From: Arenicola marina
Lineage: Eukaryota > Annelida > Polychaeta > Arenicolidae
Direction: 5' to 3'
Assembly (NCBI GenBank): GCA_964019135.1
Contig: OZ025256.1
Location: 23,071,911 to 23,135,910 of the forward strand
DNA: 64,000 nucleotides
In this document: piece after piece, positions 1 through 13,948 of the stretch
Layout: each line of letters starts with the position of its first letter
Numbering within the stretch: position 1 is the first letter of the stretch
The notes under the pieces: generated by a model
The model's database searches: none
What the model was told of the DNA's origin: nothing
The model's input: the letters and a program-made list of their open reading frames with translations, nothing else
Made by a program: the position numbers and the translations under genes

Positions 1-918
1 GTCACGGTTGTTAGAGGTCTTCATCAATGGATTGCTACTTGTCGGGACTGGGTTCGAGTGTTTTTGTTATTTGTGATTAGATGTTTCTTTGTCATGGACA
101 ATTGTGTATTTTGTACAAGTACCACAAGGCGTTGTTAATAAATGAATCTATTGCTTCACGTAGCTCGTCTCTTTGATAATGATAATAAATGCATCAAATA
201 ACCCCGAATTAACGTAGTTTGTTGCAACTCTTGCCCTAAATAAGCACATCTATAGTGACTATAATGTCCAATCCAGCACTTAACTTTAACCACTAAGATA
301 GTCCAAACGTGTTTGCTTGAACCAGTGTTACCATGTTATATGTCATTGATGTACATGTTCTGTGGGCCCCATGGCCTCGAAACAATAAAGATATCTATCT
401 ATGGTGACTATAGTGGAGGTCTGGTTCCATTCTCGTATACGCCATCGTTTTAAATTGTTCATTTTATTATTAAACTTTAGGGTTTTTCAGGGTTTTTTTA
501 AGGCCAGGCATAACTGATCAATTTCTTAGCACAGAGAACATTGATTTCTATAACATTTATCGATTCATTCAGGTATTTTCCATTTCACGTTTGATTATCT
601 GTGGATAATTGTGGTTGCCTTTCGCTTGCAAAAACGCCTTCCGCGGTTCACATTATTTCGGTAGACTGTATGTTGATTTGGGCAAACAAATTCCTGTAAT
701 TAAGAGACACGATGTTTGGTAGGCTTGTCATGGAGACTTGATGTAGCATAGGCATACACGATTTCTTGATAGAAAGGATATATTGGCATCACCCGTCACG
801 ACTTAGGGTGACAGCACATATGATAGAAATAACGACGCCTATGTTCTCCCTACTATGACAGTCAAATCCTCGCCATGTCGTAGCCAATCAATGTCGTATT
901 TGTGTGGTACAAGTAGCA
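1..918. other. Unique AT-rich flank with two retroposon-like 3' tails
   Basis: No open frame of useful length is visible. Two AATAAA signals occur, at 137-142 and 384-389. The second is followed directly by a short ATCT repeat, a layout common at 3' ends of non-LTR retroposons, so both may be tails of old LINE or SINE copies on the plus strand. No coding remnant supports this, so the assignment is inference. Confidence 0.35.
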
Positions 919-3900
919 CATCTGGGGCAAGACCTAGAGCTAGATCTGGGGCAAGACCTAGAGCTAGATCTGGGGCAAGACCTAGAGCTAGATCTGGGGC
1001 AAGATTTAGAGCTAGATCTGGGGCAAGATTTAGAGCTAGATCTGGGGCAAGATTTATAGCTAGATCTGGGGCTAGATTTATAGCTAGATCTGGGGCTAGA
1101 TCTAGAGCTAGATCTGGCGCAACATCTGGAGCAAGGTCTCAGGCAGGATCCAGAGTTTGCACAAGAGTGATATATTGAGCAAAATCTAGAGCTAGATCTA
1201 GAGCTAGATCTGGAGCTAGACCTGGACGTCGACCTGGAGGTAGACCTGGAGGTAGACCTGGAGCTAGACCTGGAGCTAGACCTGGCGCTAGATCTGGAGG
1301 TAGACCTGGAGTTGGCCTGGAGTTAAAACCGGAGCTGGAGGTAGACCTGGCGCTAGACCTGGAGGTAGACCTGGAGCTAGACCTGGAGCCAGACCTGGAG
1401 CTAGACATGGAGCTAGACATGGAGCAAAACCTGGAGGTAGACCTGGAGGTAGACCTGGAGGTAGACCTGGAGGTAGACCTGGAGCTGGACGTGGAGCTAG
1501 ACCTGGAGCTAGACCTGGAGCTAAACCTGGAGGTAGACCTGGAGCTAGACCTGGAGCTAGACCTGGAGCTAGATCCAGAGCTGGACGTGGAGCTAGACCT
1601 GGAAGTAGACCTGGAGCTAGATCTAGAGCTGGACGTGGAGCTAGGCCTGGAGCTAGACCTGGAGCTAAACCTGGAGGTAGACCTGGAGCTTGACCTGGAG
1701 GCAGACCTGGAGGTAGACCTGGCGCTAGACCTGGAGCTAGAACTGGAGCTAGATCTAGAGCTGGATGTGGAGCTAGACTTGGAGCTAGACCTGGAGCTAG
1801 ACTTGGAGCTAGAGCTGGAGGTAGACCTGGAGGTAGACCTGGAGCTAGACCTGAAGCTAGATCTAGACGTGGAGCTAGACATGCAGCTAGACCTGGAGCT
1901 TGACCTGGAGCTAGACCTGGAGCTAGACCTGGAGCTAGACCTGGAGCTAGACCCGGAACTAGACTTGGAGCTAGACCCGGAGCGAGACCTGAAGCTAGAC
2001 CTGGATCTGGACTTGGAACTAGACCTGGGGGTAGACCTGGAGGTAGACCTGGAGGTAGACCTGGAGGTAGACCTGGAGGTAGACCTGGAGCTGGACGTGG
2101 AGCTAGACCTGGAGCTAGACCTAGAGCTAGACCTGGAGCTAGACCTGGAGCTAGACCTGGAGGTAGACCTGGAGCTAGACCTGGAGCTAGACCTGGAGCC
2201 AGATCTAGAGCTGGACGTGGAGCTAGACCTGGAGGTAGACCTGGAGCTAGATCTAGAGCTGGAGGTGGAGCTAGGCCTGGAGCTAGACCTGGAGCTAAAC
2301 CTGGAGGTAGACCTGGAGCTTGACCTGGAGGCAGACCTGGAGGCAGACCTGGAGGTAGACCTGGAGGTAGACCTGGAGCTAGACCTGGAGCTAGACCTGG
2401 AGGTAGACCTGGAGGTAGTCCTGGCGCTAGACCTGCAGCTAGAACTGGAGCTAGATCTAGAGCTGGACGTGGAGCTAGACTTGGAGCTAGACCTGGAGCT
2501 AGACTTGGAGCTAGAGCTGGAGGTAGACCTGGAGGTAGACCTGGAGGTAGACCTGGAGCTAGACCTGGAGCTAGATCTAGAGCTGGACGTGGAGCTAGAT
2601 CTAGAGCTTGACGTGGAGCTAGACTTGCAGCTAGACCTGGAGCTTGACCTGGAGCTAGACCTGGAGCTAGACCTGGAGCTAGACCTGGAGCTAGACTTGG
2701 AGATAGACCCGGATCTAGACCTGGAGCTAGGCCTGGAGCTAGAGCTGGAGGTAGACCTGGAGGTAGACCTGGAGCTAGACCTGGAGCTAGATCTAGAGCA
2801 AGACTTGGATATAGACCTGGAGCTGGACCTGGAGCTAGACCTGGAGCTAGATCTAGAGCAAGACTTGGATATAGACCCGGAGCTGGACCTGGAACTGGAT
2901 CTAGAGCTGGACGTGGAGCTAGACTTAAAGCAAGACCCGGAGCTAGACCTGGAGCTAGATCTGGAGCTAGACCTGGAGCTAGACCCGGAGCTAGACCTGG
3001 AGCTGGACCTGGAGGTAGACCTGGAGCTAGACCTGAAGCTAGATCTAGACGTGGAGCTAGACATGCAGCTAGACCTGGAGCTTGACCTGGAGCTAGACCT
3101 GGAGCTAGACCTGGAGCTAGACCTGGAGCTAGACCCGGAGCTAGACTTGGAGCTAGACCCGGAGCAAGACCTGAAGCTAGATCTAGAGCAAGACTTGGAT
3201 ATAGACCTGGAGCTGGACCTGGAACTAGATCTAGAGCTGGACGTGGAGCTAGACTTAAAGCAAGACCCGGAGCTAGACCTGGAGCTAGATCTGGAGCTAG
3301 ACCTGGAGCTAGACCCGGAGCTAGACCTGGAGCTGGACCTGGAGCTAGACCTGGAGGTAGACCTGGAGGTAGACCTGGAGCTAGACCTGGAGCTAGACCT
3401 GGAGCTAGACGTGGCGCTAGATCTGGAGGTAGACCTGGATTTGGCCTGGAGTTAAAACCGGAGCTGGAGGTAGACCTGGCGCTAGACCTGGAGGTAGACC
3501 TGGAGCTAGACCTGGAGCCAGACCTGGAGCTAGACATGGAGCTAGAAATGGAGCAAAACCTGGAGGTAGACCTGGAGGTAGACCTGGAGGTAGACCTGGA
3601 GGTAGATCTGGAGGTAGACCTGGAGGTAGACCCGGAGCTGGACGTGGAGCTAGACCTGGAGCTAGACCTAGAGCTAGACCTGGAGCTAGACCTGGAGCTA
3701 GACCTGGAGGTAGACCTGGAGCTAGACCTGGAGCTAGACCTGGAGCCAGATCTAGAGCTGGACGTGGAGCTAGACCTGGAGGTAGACCTGGAGCTAGATC
3801 TAGAGCTGGAGGTGGAGCTAGGCCTGGAGCTAGACCTGGAGCTAAACCTGGAGGTAGACCTGGAGCTTGACCTGGAGGCAGACCTGGAGGCAGACCTGGA

Positions 3901-6900
3901 GGTAGACCTGGAGGTAGACCTGGAGCTAGACCTGGAGCTAGACCTGGAGGTAGACCTGGAGGTAGTCCTGGCGCTAGACCTGCAGCTAGAACTGGAGCTA
4001 GATCTAGAGCTGGACGTGGAGCTAGACTTGGAGCTAGACCTGGAGCTAGACTTGGAGCTAGAGCTGGAGGTAGACCTGGAGGTAGACCTGGAGCTAGACC
4101 TGGAGCTAGATCTAGAGCTGGACGTGGAGCTAGATCTAGAGCTTGACGTGGAGCTAGACTTGCAGCTAGACCTGGAGCTTGACCTGGAGCTAGACCTGGA
4201 GCTAGACCTGGAGCTAGACCTGGAGCTAGACTTGGAGATAGACCCGGAGCTAGACCTGGAGCTAGGCCTGGAGCTAGAGCTGGAGGTAGACCTGGAGGTA
4301 GACCTGGAGCTAGACCTGGAGCTAGATCTAGAGCAAGACTTGGATATAGACCTGGAGCTGGACCTGGAGCTAGACCTGGAGCTAGATCTAGAGCAAGACT
4401 TGGATATAGACCCGGAGCTGGACCTGGAACTGGATCTAGAGCTGGACGTGGAGCTAGACTTAAAGCAAGACCCGGAGCTAGACCTGGAGCTAGATCTGGA
4501 GCTAGACCTGGAGCTAGACCCGGAGCTAGACCTGGAGCTGGACCTGGAGGTAGACCTGGAGCTAGATCTGGAGCTAGACCTGGAGGTAGACCTGGAGGTA
4601 GACCTGGAGTAAATGCTGGAGGTAGACCTGGAGGTAGATCTGGAGCTAGACCTGGAGCTAGACTTGGAAGTAGACCTGGAGCTAGACCTGGAGCTAGACC
4701 TAGAACAAGATCTGGAGCTAGACCTGGAACTAGACCTGAAGCTAGAGCTGGAGCTGGACCTGGAGCTCGATCTAGAGCTCGATCTAGAGCTGGACGTGGA
4801 GCTAGACCTGGAGCTAGACCTGGAGCTAGACCTGGAGCTGGACCTGGAGCTCGATCTAGAGCTGGACGTGGAGCTAGACCTGGAGCTAGACCCGTAGCCA
4901 GACCTGGAGCTAGATCGGGAGCTAGACCTGGAGCTAGACCTGGAGCTAGACCTGGAGCTAGACCTGGAGCTAGATCTGGAGCTAGATCTGGAGCTAGACC
5001 TGGAGCTAGACCTGGAGCCAGGCCTGGAGCTAGATCTGGAGCTAGACCTGGAGCTAGACTTGGAGGTAGACCTGGAGATAGACTTGGAGGTAGACCTTAA
5101 GGTAGACCTGGAGCTAGACCTGGAGCTAGACCTGGAGCTAGGCCTGGCGCTAGACCTGGAGCTAGACCTGGAGCTAGATCTGGAGCTAGACCTGGAGCTC
5201 GACTTGGAGGTAGACCTGGAGGTAGACTTGGAGGTAGACCTTGAGGTAGACCTGGTGCTAGACCTGGAGCTAGATCTGGAGCTAGACCTGGAGCTAGACT
5301 TGGAGGTAGACCTGGAGCTAGACTTGAAGGTAGACCTTGAGGTAGACCTGGAGCTAGACCTGGAGCTAGATCTGGAGCTAGACCTGGAGCTAGACCTGGA
5401 GCTAGACCTGGAGCTAGACCTGGACCTGGAGCTGGACCTGGAGCTACATCTGGAACTAGACCTGGAACTAGACCTGGCGCTAGATCTAGAGCCAGACCTC
5501 GAGGTAGACCTGGAGCTAGACCTGGAGGTAGACCTGGAGCTAGACCTGGAGGTAGACCTGGAACTAGACCTGGAGCTAGATCTGGAGCTAGACCTAGAGC
5601 TAGACCTGGAGCTAGACCTGGAGCTGGACTTGGAGCTAGACCTGGCGCTAGATCTAGAGCTAGACCTGGAGCTCGACTTGGAGGTAGACCTTGAGGTAGA
5701 CCTGGAGCTAGACTTGGAGCTAGATCTGGAGCTAGACCTGGCGCTAGACTTGGAGGTAGACCTGGAGCTAGACCTGGAGGTGGACCTGGAACTAGACCTG
5801 GATCTAGATCTGGAGCTAGACCTAGAGCTAGACCAGGAGGTAGACCTTGAGGTAGACCTGGAGCTAGACCTGGAGCTAGATCTGGAGCTAGACCTGGAGC
5901 TAGACTTGGAGGTAGACTTGGAGCTAGACTTGGAGGTAGACCATGAGGTAGACCTGGAGCTAGATCTGGAGCTAGATCTGGAGCTAGACCTGGAGCTAGA
6001 CCTGGAGCTAGACCTGGAGCTAGACCTGGATGTAGACCTGGAGCTAGACCTGGAGGTAGACCTGGAGCTAGACCTGGAGCTAGACCTGGAGGTAGACCTG
6101 GAACTAGACCTGGAGCTAGATCTGGAGCTAGACCTAGAGCTAGACCTGGAGCTACACCTGGAGCTGGACTTGGAGCTAGACCTGGCGCTAGACATGGCGC
6201 TAGATCTAGAGCTAGACCTGGAACTAGACTTGGAACTAGACTTGGAGGTAGACCTGGAGCTAGACTTGGAGGTAGACCTCAAGGTAGACATGGATCTAGA
6301 TCTGGACCTGGAGCTAGATCTGGAGCTAGACCTCGGGGTAGATCTGGAGCTAGAGCTGGAGCTAGACCTGGAGCTAGACCTGGGGCTAGACCTGGAGGTA
6401 GACCTGGAGCTAGACCTGGAGGTAGACCTGGAGCTAGACCTGGAGGTAGACCTGGAAGTAGACCTGGGGCTAGACCTGGAGGTAGACCTGGAGCTAGACC
6501 TGGAGCTAGACCTGGAGCTGGACCTGGAGCTAGACCTGGAGCTAGACTTGGAGGTAGACCTGGAGCTACACCTGGAGCTAGACCTGGAGCTAGACTTGGA
6601 GGTAGACCTGGAGCTAGACCTGGAGCTAGACCTGGAGCTGGACCTGGAGCTAGACCTGGAGCTAGACCTGGAGCTAGACCTGGAGCTGGACTTGGAGCTA
6701 GACCTGGGGCTAGACCTGGCGCTAGATCAAGAGCTAGACCTGGAGCTAGACCTGGAGCTAGACTTGGAGGTAGACCTCGAGCTAGACTTGGAGGTAGACC
6801 TCAAGGTAGACATGGATCTAGATCTGGAGCTGGACCTGGAGCTAGATCTGGAGCTAGACCTCGGGGTAGATCTGGAGCTAGAGCTGGAGCTAGACCTGGA

Positions 6901-9900
6901 GCCAGACCTGGAGCTAGACCTGGAGGTAGACCTGGAGCTAGACCTGGAGGTAGACCTGGAGCTAGACCTGGAGCTAGACCTGGAGGTAGACCTTGAGCTA
7001 GATCTAGAGCTGGACGTGGAGCTAGGCCTGGAGCTAGACCTGGAGGTAGACCTGGAGCTAGACCTGGAGCTAGACCTGGAGCTGGACCTGGAGCTAGACC
7101 TGGAGCTAGACCTGGAGCTAGACCTGGAGCTGGACTTGGAGCTAGACCTGGGCTAGACCTGGCGCTAGATCTAGAGCTAGACCTGGAGCTAGACCTGGAG
7201 CTAGACTTGGAGGTAGACCTGGAGCTAGACTTGGAGGTAGACCTCAAGGTAGACATGGATCTACATCTGGAGCTGGACCTGGAGCTAGATCTGGAGCTAG
7301 ACCTCGGGGTAGATCTGGAGCTAGAGCTGGAGCTAGACCTGGAGGTAGACCTGGAGCTAGATCTAGAGCTGGACGTGGAGCTAGGCCTGGAGCTAGACCT
7401 GGAGCTAAGCCTGGAGGTAGACCTGGAGCTTGACCTGGAGGCAGACCTGGAGGTAGACCTGGAGGTAGACCTGGAGCTAGACCTGGAGCTAGACCTGGAG
7501 GTAGACCTGGAGGTAGACCTGGCGCTAGACCTGGAGCTAGAGCTGGAGGTAGACCTGGAGGTGGACCTGGAGCTAGATCTACAGCTAGACCTGGCGCTAT
7601 ACCTGGAGCTAGACCTGGAGCTAGAGCTGGAGGTGGAGCTAGATCTAGAGCTGGACGTGGAGCTAGACTTGGAGCTAGACCCGGAGCTAGACCTGGAGCT
7701 AGACCTGGAGCTAGATCTAGAGCTGGACGTGGAGCTAGACTTGGAGCTAGACCCGGCGCTAGACCTGGAGCTAGACCTGGAGCTAGAGCTGGAGGTAGAC
7801 CTGGAGGTAGACCTGGAGCTAGACCTGGAGCTAGATCTAGAGCTGGACGTGGAGCTAGACTTGGAGCTAGACCCGGAGCTAGACCTGGAGCGAGATCTGG
7901 AGCTAGACCTGGAGCTAGACCTGGAGCTAGACCTCTAGCTAGAGCTGGAGGTAGACCTGGAGGTAGACCTGGAGCTAGATCTAGAGCTGAACGTGGAGCT
8001 AGATCTAGAGCTGGACGTGGAGCTAGACTTGGAGCTAGACCCAGAGCTAGAACTGGAGCTAGATCTGGAGCTAGACCTTGAGCTGGACCTGGAGCTAGAC
8101 TTGGAGCTAACCCTGGAGCTAGATCTAGAGCTGGACGTGGAGCTAGAGATGGAGCTAGACCCGGAGCTAGAACTGGAGCTAGACCTGGAGCTAGACCTGG
8201 AGCTAGACCCGGAGCTAGACCTGGAGCTGGACCTGGAGGTAGACCTGGAGCTAGATCTGGAGCTAGACCTGGAGCTAGACCTGGAGCTAGACTTGGAAGT
8301 AGACCTGGAGCTAGACCTGAAGCTAGAGCTGAAGCTGGACCTGGAGCTCGATCTAGAGCTCGATCTAGAGCTGGACGTGGAGCTAGACCTGGAGCTAGAC
8401 CTGGAGCTAGACCTGGAGCTGCACCTGGAGCTCGATCTAGAGCTGGACGTGGAGCTAGACCTGGAGCTAGACCCGTAGCCAGACCTGGAGCTAGATCGGG
8501 AGCTAGACCTGGAGCTAGACCTGGAGCTAGACCTGGAGCTAGACCTGGAGCTAGATCTGGAGCTAGATCTGGAGCTAGACCTGGAGCTAGACCTGGAGCC
8601 AGGCCTGGAGCTAGATCTGGAGCTAGACCTGGAGCTAGACTTGGAGGTAGACCTGGAGATAGACTTGGAGGTAGACCTTAAGGTAGACCTGGAGCTAGAC
8701 CTGGAGCTAGACCTGGAGCTAGGCCTGGCGCTAGACCTGGAGCTAGACCTGGAGCTAGATCTGGAGCTAGACCTGGAGCTCGACTTAGAGGTAGACCTGG
8801 AGGTAGACTTGGAGGTAGACCTTGAGGTAGACCTGGTGCTAGACCTGGAGCTAGATCTGGAGCTAGACCTGGAGCTAGACTTGGAGGTAGACCTGGAGCT
8901 AGACTTGAAGGTAGACCTTGAGGTAGACCTGGAGCTAGACCTGGAGCTAGATCTGGAGCTAGACCTGGAGCTAGACCTGGAGCTAGACCTGGAGCTAGAC
9001 CTGGACCTGGAGCTGGACCTGGAGCTACATCTGGAACTAGACCTGGAACTAGACCTGGCGCTAGATCTAGAGCCAGACCTCGAGGTAGACCTGGAGCTAG
9101 ACCTGGAGGTAGACCTGGAGCTAGACCTGGAGGTAGACCTGGAACTAGACCTGGAGCTAGATCTGGAGCTAGACCTAGAGCTAGACCTGGAGCTCGACCT
9201 GGAGCTGGACTTGGAGCTAGACCTGGCGCTAGATCTAGAGCTAGACCTGGAGCTCGACTTGGAGGTAGACCTTGAGGTAGACCTGGAGCTAGACTTGGAG
9301 CTAGATCTGGAGCTAGACCTGGCGCTAGACTTGGAGGTAGACCTGGAGCTAGACCTGGAGGTAGACCTGGAGCTAGACCTGGAGCTAGATCTGGAGCTAG
9401 ACCTAGAGCTAGACCTGGAGGTAGACCTTGAGGTAAACCTGGAGCTAGACCTGGAGCTAGATCTGGAGCTAGACCTGGAGCTAGACTTGGAGGTAGACTT
9501 GGAGCTAGACTTGGAGGTAGACCATGAGGTAGACCTGGAGCTAGATCTGGAGCTAGATCTGGAGCTAGACCTGGAGCTAGACCTGGAGCTAGACCTGGAG
9601 CTAGACCTGGATGTAGACCTGGAGCTAGACCTGGAGGTAGACCTGGAGCTAGACCTGGAGCTAGACCTGGAGGTAGACCTGGAACTAGACCTGGAGCTAG
9701 ATCTGGAGCTAGACCTAGAGCTAGACCTGGAGCTACACCTGGAGCTGGACTTGGAGCTAGACCTGGCGCTAGACATGGCGCTAGATCTAGAGCTAGACTT
9801 GGAGCTAGACCTGGAGCTAGACCTGGAGCTGGACTTGGAGCTAGACCTGGAGCTGGACTTGGAGCTAGACCTGGGGCTAGACCTGGCGCTAGATCTAGAG

Positions 9901-12900
9901 CTAGACCTGGAGCTAGACCTGGAACTAGACTTGGAGGTAGACCTGGAGCTAGACTTGGAGGTAGACCTCAAGGTAGACATGGATCTAGATCTGGACCTGG
10001 AGCTAGATCTGGAGCTAGACCTCGGGGTAGATCTGGAGCTAGAGCTGGAGCTAGACCTGGAGCTAGACCTGGGGCTAGACCTGGAGGTAGACCTGGAGCT
10101 AGACCTGGAGGTAGACCTGGAGCTAGACCTGGAGGTAGACCTGGAAGTAGACCTGGGGCTAGACCTGGAGGTAGACCTGGAGCTAGACCTGGAGCTAGAC
10201 CTGGAGCTGGACCTGGAGCTAGACCTGGAGCTAGACTTGGAGGTAGACCTGGAGCTACACCTGGAGCTAGACCTGGAGCTAGACTTGGAGGTAGACCTGG
10301 AGCTAGACCTGGAGCTAGACCTGGAGCTGGACCTGGAGCTAGACCTGGAGCTAGACCTGGAGCTAGACCTGGAGCTGGACTTGGAGCTAGACCTGGGGCT
10401 AGACCTGGCGCTAGATCAAGAGCTAGACCTGGAGCTAGACCTGGAGCTAGACCTGGAGCTGGACCTGGAGCTCGATCTAGAGCTGGACGTGGAGCTAGAC
10501 CTGGAGCTAGACCCGTAGCCAGACCTGGAGCTAGATCGGGAGCTAGACCTGGAGCTAGACTAGGAGCTAGACCTGGAGCTAGACCTGGAGCTAGATCTGG
10601 AGCTAGATCTGGAGCTAGACCTGGAGCTAGACCTGGAGCCAGGCCTGGAGCTAGATCTGGAGCTAGACCTGGAGCTAGACTTGGAGGTAGACCTGGAGAT
10701 AGACTTGGAGGTAGACCTTAAGGTAGACCTGGAACTAGACCTGGAGCTAGACCTGGAGCTAGGCCTGGCGCTAGACCTGGAGCTAGACCTGGAGCTAGAT
10801 CTGGAGCTAGACCTGGAGCTCGACTTGGAGGTAGACCTGGAGGTAGACTTGGAGGTAGACCTTGAGGTAGACCTGGTGCTAGACCTGGAGCTAGATCTGG
10901 AGCTAGACCTGGAGCTAGACTTGGAGGTAGACCTGGAGCTAGACTTGAAGGTAGACCTTGAGGTAGACCTGGAGCTAGACCTGGAGCTAGATCTGGAGCT
11001 AGACCTGGAGCTAGACCTGGAGCTAGACCTGGAGCTAGACCTGGACCTGGAGCTGGACCTGGAGCTACATCTGGAACTAGACCTGGAACTAGACCTGGCG
11101 CTAGATCTAGAGCCAGACCTCGAGGTAGACCTGGAGCTAGACCTGGAGGTAGACCTGGAGCTAGACCTGGAGGTAGACCTGGAACTAGACCTGGAGCTAG
11201 ATCTGGAGCTAGACCTAGAGCTAGACCTGGAGCTCGACCTGGAGCTGGACTTGGAGCTAGACCTGGCGCTAGATCTAGAGCTAGACCTGGAGCTCGACTT
11301 GGAGGTAGACCTTGAGGTAGACCTGGAGCTAGACTTGGAGCTAGATCTGGAGCTAGACCTGGCGCTAGACTTGGAGGTAGACCTGGAGCTAGACCTGGAG
11401 GTAGACCTGGAACTAGACCTGGAGCTAGATCTGGAGCTAGACCTAGAGCTAGACCTGGAGGTAGACCTTGAGGTAGACCTGGAGCTAGACCTGGAGCTAG
11501 ATCTGGAGCTAGACCGGGAGCTAGACCTGGAGCTAGACCTGGATCTAGACCTGGAGCTGGACCTGGAGCTGGACCTGGAGCTACACCTGAAACTAGACCT
11601 GGAGCTAGCCCTGGCGCTAAATCTAGAGCCAGACCTGGAGGTAGACCTGGAGCTAGACCTGGAGCTAGCCCTGGCGCTAAATCTAGAGCCAGACCTGGAG
11701 CTAGATCTAGAGCTAGACCTGCAGCTAGACCTGGAGCTAGACCTGGAGCTGGACCTGGAGCTGGACTTGGAGCTAGACCTGGCGCTAGACCTGAAGCTAG
11801 ACTTGGAGCTAGATCTAGAGCTAGACCTGGAGCAAGACCTGGAGCTAGATCTAGAGCTAGACCTGGAGCTAGACCTGGAGCTAGACCTGGAGCTAGATCT
11901 AGAGCTAGACCTAGAGTTAGACCTGCAGCTAGACCTGGAGCTAGACCTGGAGCTGGACTTGGAGGTAGACCTGGAGCTAGACCTGGAGCTAGACCTGGAG
12001 CTAGACCTGGAGCTGGACCTGGAGCTAGACCTGGAGCTAGACTTGGAGCTAGATCTAGAGCTAGACCTGGAGCTAGACCTGGAGCTAGATCTAGAGCTAG
12101 ACCTGAAGCTAGACCTGGAGCTAGACCTGGAGCTAGATCTAGAGCTAGACCTGGAGCAAGACCTGGAGCTAGACCTGGAGCTAGACCTGGAGCTAGACCT
12201 GGAGCTAGATCTAGAGCTAGACCTGAAGCTAGACCTGGAGCTAGACCTGGAGCTAGATCTAGAGCTAGACCTGGAGCAAGACCTGGAGCTAGACCTGGAT
12301 CTGGACTTGGAGCTAGACCTGGGGCTAGACTTGGAGGTAGACCTGGAGCTAGACTTGGAGGTAGACCTCAAGGTAGACATGGATCTAGATCTGGAGCTGG
12401 ACCTGGAGCTAGATCTGGAGCTACATCTGGAACTAGACCTGGAACTAGACCTGGCGCTAGATCTAGAGCCAGACCTGGAGGTAGACCTGGAGCTAGACCT
12501 GGAGCTAGACCTGGAGGTAGACCTGGAGCTAGACCTGGAGCTAGACCTGGAGGTAGACCTGGAGGTAGACCTGGAGCTAGACCTGGAGCTGGACCTGGAG
12601 CTAGACCTGGAGCTAGACTTGGAGGTAGACCTGGAGTTACACCTGGAGCTAGACCTGGAGCTAGACCTGGAGGTAGACCTGGAGCTAGACCTGGAGCTAG
12701 ACCTGGAGCTAGACCTGGAGCTAGACCTGGAGCTGGACCTGGAGCTAGACCTGGAGCTAGACCTGGAGCTAGATCTAGAGCTAGACTTGGAGCCAGACCT
12801 GGAGCTAGACTTGGAGCTAGACCTGGGGCTAGACCTGGAGCTAGACCTGGAGCTAGATCTAGAGCTAGACCTGAAACTAGACCTGGCGCTAGACCTGGAG

Positions 12901-13098
12901 CTAGACTTGGAGGTAGACCTGGAGCTAGACTTGGAGGTAGACCTCAAGGTAGACATGGATCTAGATCTGGAGCTGGACCTGGAGCTAGATCTGGAGCTAG
13001 ACCTCGGGGTAGACTCGGAGCTAGAGCTGGGGCTAGACCTGGAGCTAGACCTGGAGCTAGACCTGGAGGTAGACCTGGAGCTAGACCTGGAGGTAGAT
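919..13098. repeat. 12-bp minisatellite array, GACCTGGAGCTA family
   Basis: About 12.2 kb of head-to-tail 12-bp units, consensus GACCTGGAGCTA, with common variants at a few positions (GGTA for GCTA, AGATCT for AGACCT, GGACGTGGAGCT). The first 200 bp (921-1130) is a 24-bp version containing GGGGCAAGAC. The period is a multiple of three, so long frames stay open on both strands, reading Leu-Asp-Leu-Glu on plus and Ser-Arg-Ser or Ala-Pro-Gly-Leu on minus. Overlapping frames on both strands and the absence of any non-repeat domain argue against a gene. Larger duplicated blocks are present: the marker CCCGTAGCC lies at 4891, 8472 and 10512; AAAACCGG blocks lie at 1325 and 3454; ACTTAAAG lies at 2923, 3253 and 4458. 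The array ends abruptly against a LINE-like 3' tail. Confidence 0.95.
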
Positions 13099-13300
13099 TC
13101 AGATTCATATTCAATCTCATTTATTCCGTCAAAGCAAACATTTCATGTGGTACATTATAGGAAAAAAAGAAAAAAAAAGGAATGCTCGACGCAGGAGACT
13201 CTGATTGAGGTAAGAACCGCTAGCATCAGAGCCACCTATATTTGTGGTAAACAGAATATTATATGATGGTAAGTAATGGAAACCGAACAGAACAGAACAG
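13099..13300 (-). mobile_element. Probable LINE 3' terminus (minus strand)
   Basis: Read on the minus strand, this stretch carries an AATAAA signal (ATTTATTCC on plus, near 13118-13126) followed by a degenerate GAAT/CTGAAT tail that runs into the 12-bp array. An A/T-homopolymer-rich tract lies just upstream. A polyadenylation signal followed by a GAAT-type simple repeat is typical of several non-LTR families. No recognisable protein motif lies in it, so the family is unassigned. The tail borders the array exactly, so either the LINE inserted at the array edge or the array expanded up to it. Confidence 0.35.
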
Positions 13301-13404
13301 ACACAGAACTGAACGTTTCCAACAACAAACAAACAATATGTGTCATAAATATGTGATAAATGAAAGATAGACTAGAACACAATTGAGTGCAAGCGCTTCA
13401 ATCC

Positions 13405-13877
13405 AGTTATTTTAATTTAAATTAATTTAATTTAGTTTAATTTAATTCAATTTAAGGTCCAACCATGGGAGAGGCACTACTTTACCTTTGACATGAATAG
13501 CAATTTTGTACAGTGCAATACTCGGAATAATTACTTATGATATCATCTTTTAAATACTTGGAAAATCCTATCAGGCTGTGTGTATTGATTTTATCTAAGA
13601 TACTTGCGGGCTCTGTGTTCACAGTTTCAATTAGGGAGTGTCTAATGCATGTTGTGGCATAGTCTTGGTGTGCTCTATTGGTACGGACCAGTGCCTTATG
13701 TCTGGTGTTGTATGCGTGTATCTCGTATGCATGTGTTATGGGAATCTGCGAAAAATACGTGGGAAGATTATTATTCTTTAATTTGTGATAGAACTTTAGT
13801 ATTTTCAAACGGTGAATGCCATCTAACTTTACTAGACCTTCCGAGGTCATTAACTTATGTAAAATCCACGTTCCTTA
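13405..13877 (-). pseudogene. 3'-terminal fragment of a Jockey/CR1-like LINE ORF2
   Basis: A minus-strand frame from 13874 to 13482 reads through blocks typical of the extreme C-terminus of Jockey/CR1/Rex-type ORF2 proteins: TWILHKLMTSEGLVKLDG, then LKILKFYHKLKNNNLPTYF, then HAYNTRHK and RHSLIETVN. These segments lie after the reverse-transcriptase domain in such elements; the RT and endonuclease regions are absent, so this is a 5'-truncated relic. Downstream on the minus strand lies an AT-rich TTTAA simple repeat (13409-13455), which fits a simple-repeat 3' tail. A stop bounds the frame near 13875. It is not a host gene. The clade is uncertain because only the C-terminal tail is available. 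Confidence 0.7.
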
Positions 13878-13948
13878 TGACTCAAACACACTACATTACA
13901 GTAAAATAATGTCGTGAGAGAACAATAGAGTGACGTCATCAGTGGATT

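Noticed and set aside
1139-13266. Very long open frames (up to about 1,670 codons) over the GACCTGGAGCTA array on both strands
   Set aside because: The 12-bp period keeps frames open on both strands at once; the predicted proteins are pure repeats (Ser-Arg-Ser, Leu-Asp-Leu-Glu, Ala-Pro-Gly-Leu) with no domain, and they switch frame at indels.
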